A stretch of 34,440 nucleotides of DNA, taken from positions 466,634 to 501,073 of the forward strand of contig BJOX01000065.1 in the NCBI GenBank assembly GCA_009731375.1, given 5' to 3'. Below, piece by piece: positions 34,097 through 34,440 of the stretch (position 1 is its first letter; every line of letters begins with the position of its first letter). The position numbers and the translations under genes are program-made. The notes under the pieces were generated by a model. It did no database searches. It was given only the letters and a program-made list of their open reading frames with translations, and was not told where the DNA came from. Source of the DNA: Paulinella micropora (taxonomy: Eukaryota > Cercozoa > Imbricatea > Euglyphida).

Positions 34097-34440
<344 letters not shown>

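Overview
The window is nuclear DNA from a eukaryote. Short GC-rich exons are separated by introns made almost entirely of microsatellites such as (TATC)n, (TATG)n, (TTTC)n and (TTCTGC)n. Splice sites are GT-AG with one GC-AG, there are several N gaps, and there is an interstitial (CCCTAA)n telomere-type tract. I cannot name the species. A microalga or other protist is my best guess, because ceruloplasmin/hephaestin-like ferroxidases and class C receptors with unusual ectodomains both occur there.

Positions 646-23428 (+) hold one very large gene whose 5' end lies left of the window. I reconstructed 43 exons by hand. Every junction keeps the reading frame, the total is 2110 codons plus a TAG stop at 23426-23428, and no internal stop occurs. 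In order the protein has: (a) about 806 residues of a ceruloplasmin/hephaestin-like multicopper oxidase (half of cupredoxin domain 2, then domains 3-6, 646-11085); (b) a helical linker and three diverged Cache-like sensor modules (11257-17250); (c) a class C (GABA-B / metabotropic-glutamate type) seven-helix membrane domain (17211-19130); (d) a cytoplasmic tail of about 390 residues with three 21-residue repeats (20022-20210). The oxidase runs into the receptor through a 171-bp TATC-type intron with no room for a gene boundary. This oxidase-Cache-7TM fusion is the main discovery candidate: a copper enzyme wired to a G-protein-coupled-type receptor.

A second striking theme is 'exon echoes'. 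At least a dozen introns contain degenerate copies of the neighbouring exon's head or tail, usually with the splice site and a little intron. The clearest are at 17449-17735 (three decoy acceptors) and 5558-5812 (three decoy exon tails).

From 23429 to about 26200 lie the 3' flank, a fragment of a poly-A-ended dispersed repeat and a weak, broken gag-like ORF. From about 28400 to the right edge the purine/pyrimidine bias switches strand, and several tiny minus-strand exons can be proposed. One of them (30089-30154) resembles the LID segment of adenylate/UMP-CMP kinases. Mobile-element traces include a tRNA-like SINE at 96-370, an insertion at 22008-22519 between 32-bp direct repeats, and inverted copies of a ~460-bp repeat at 7441-7900 and 31757-32286.
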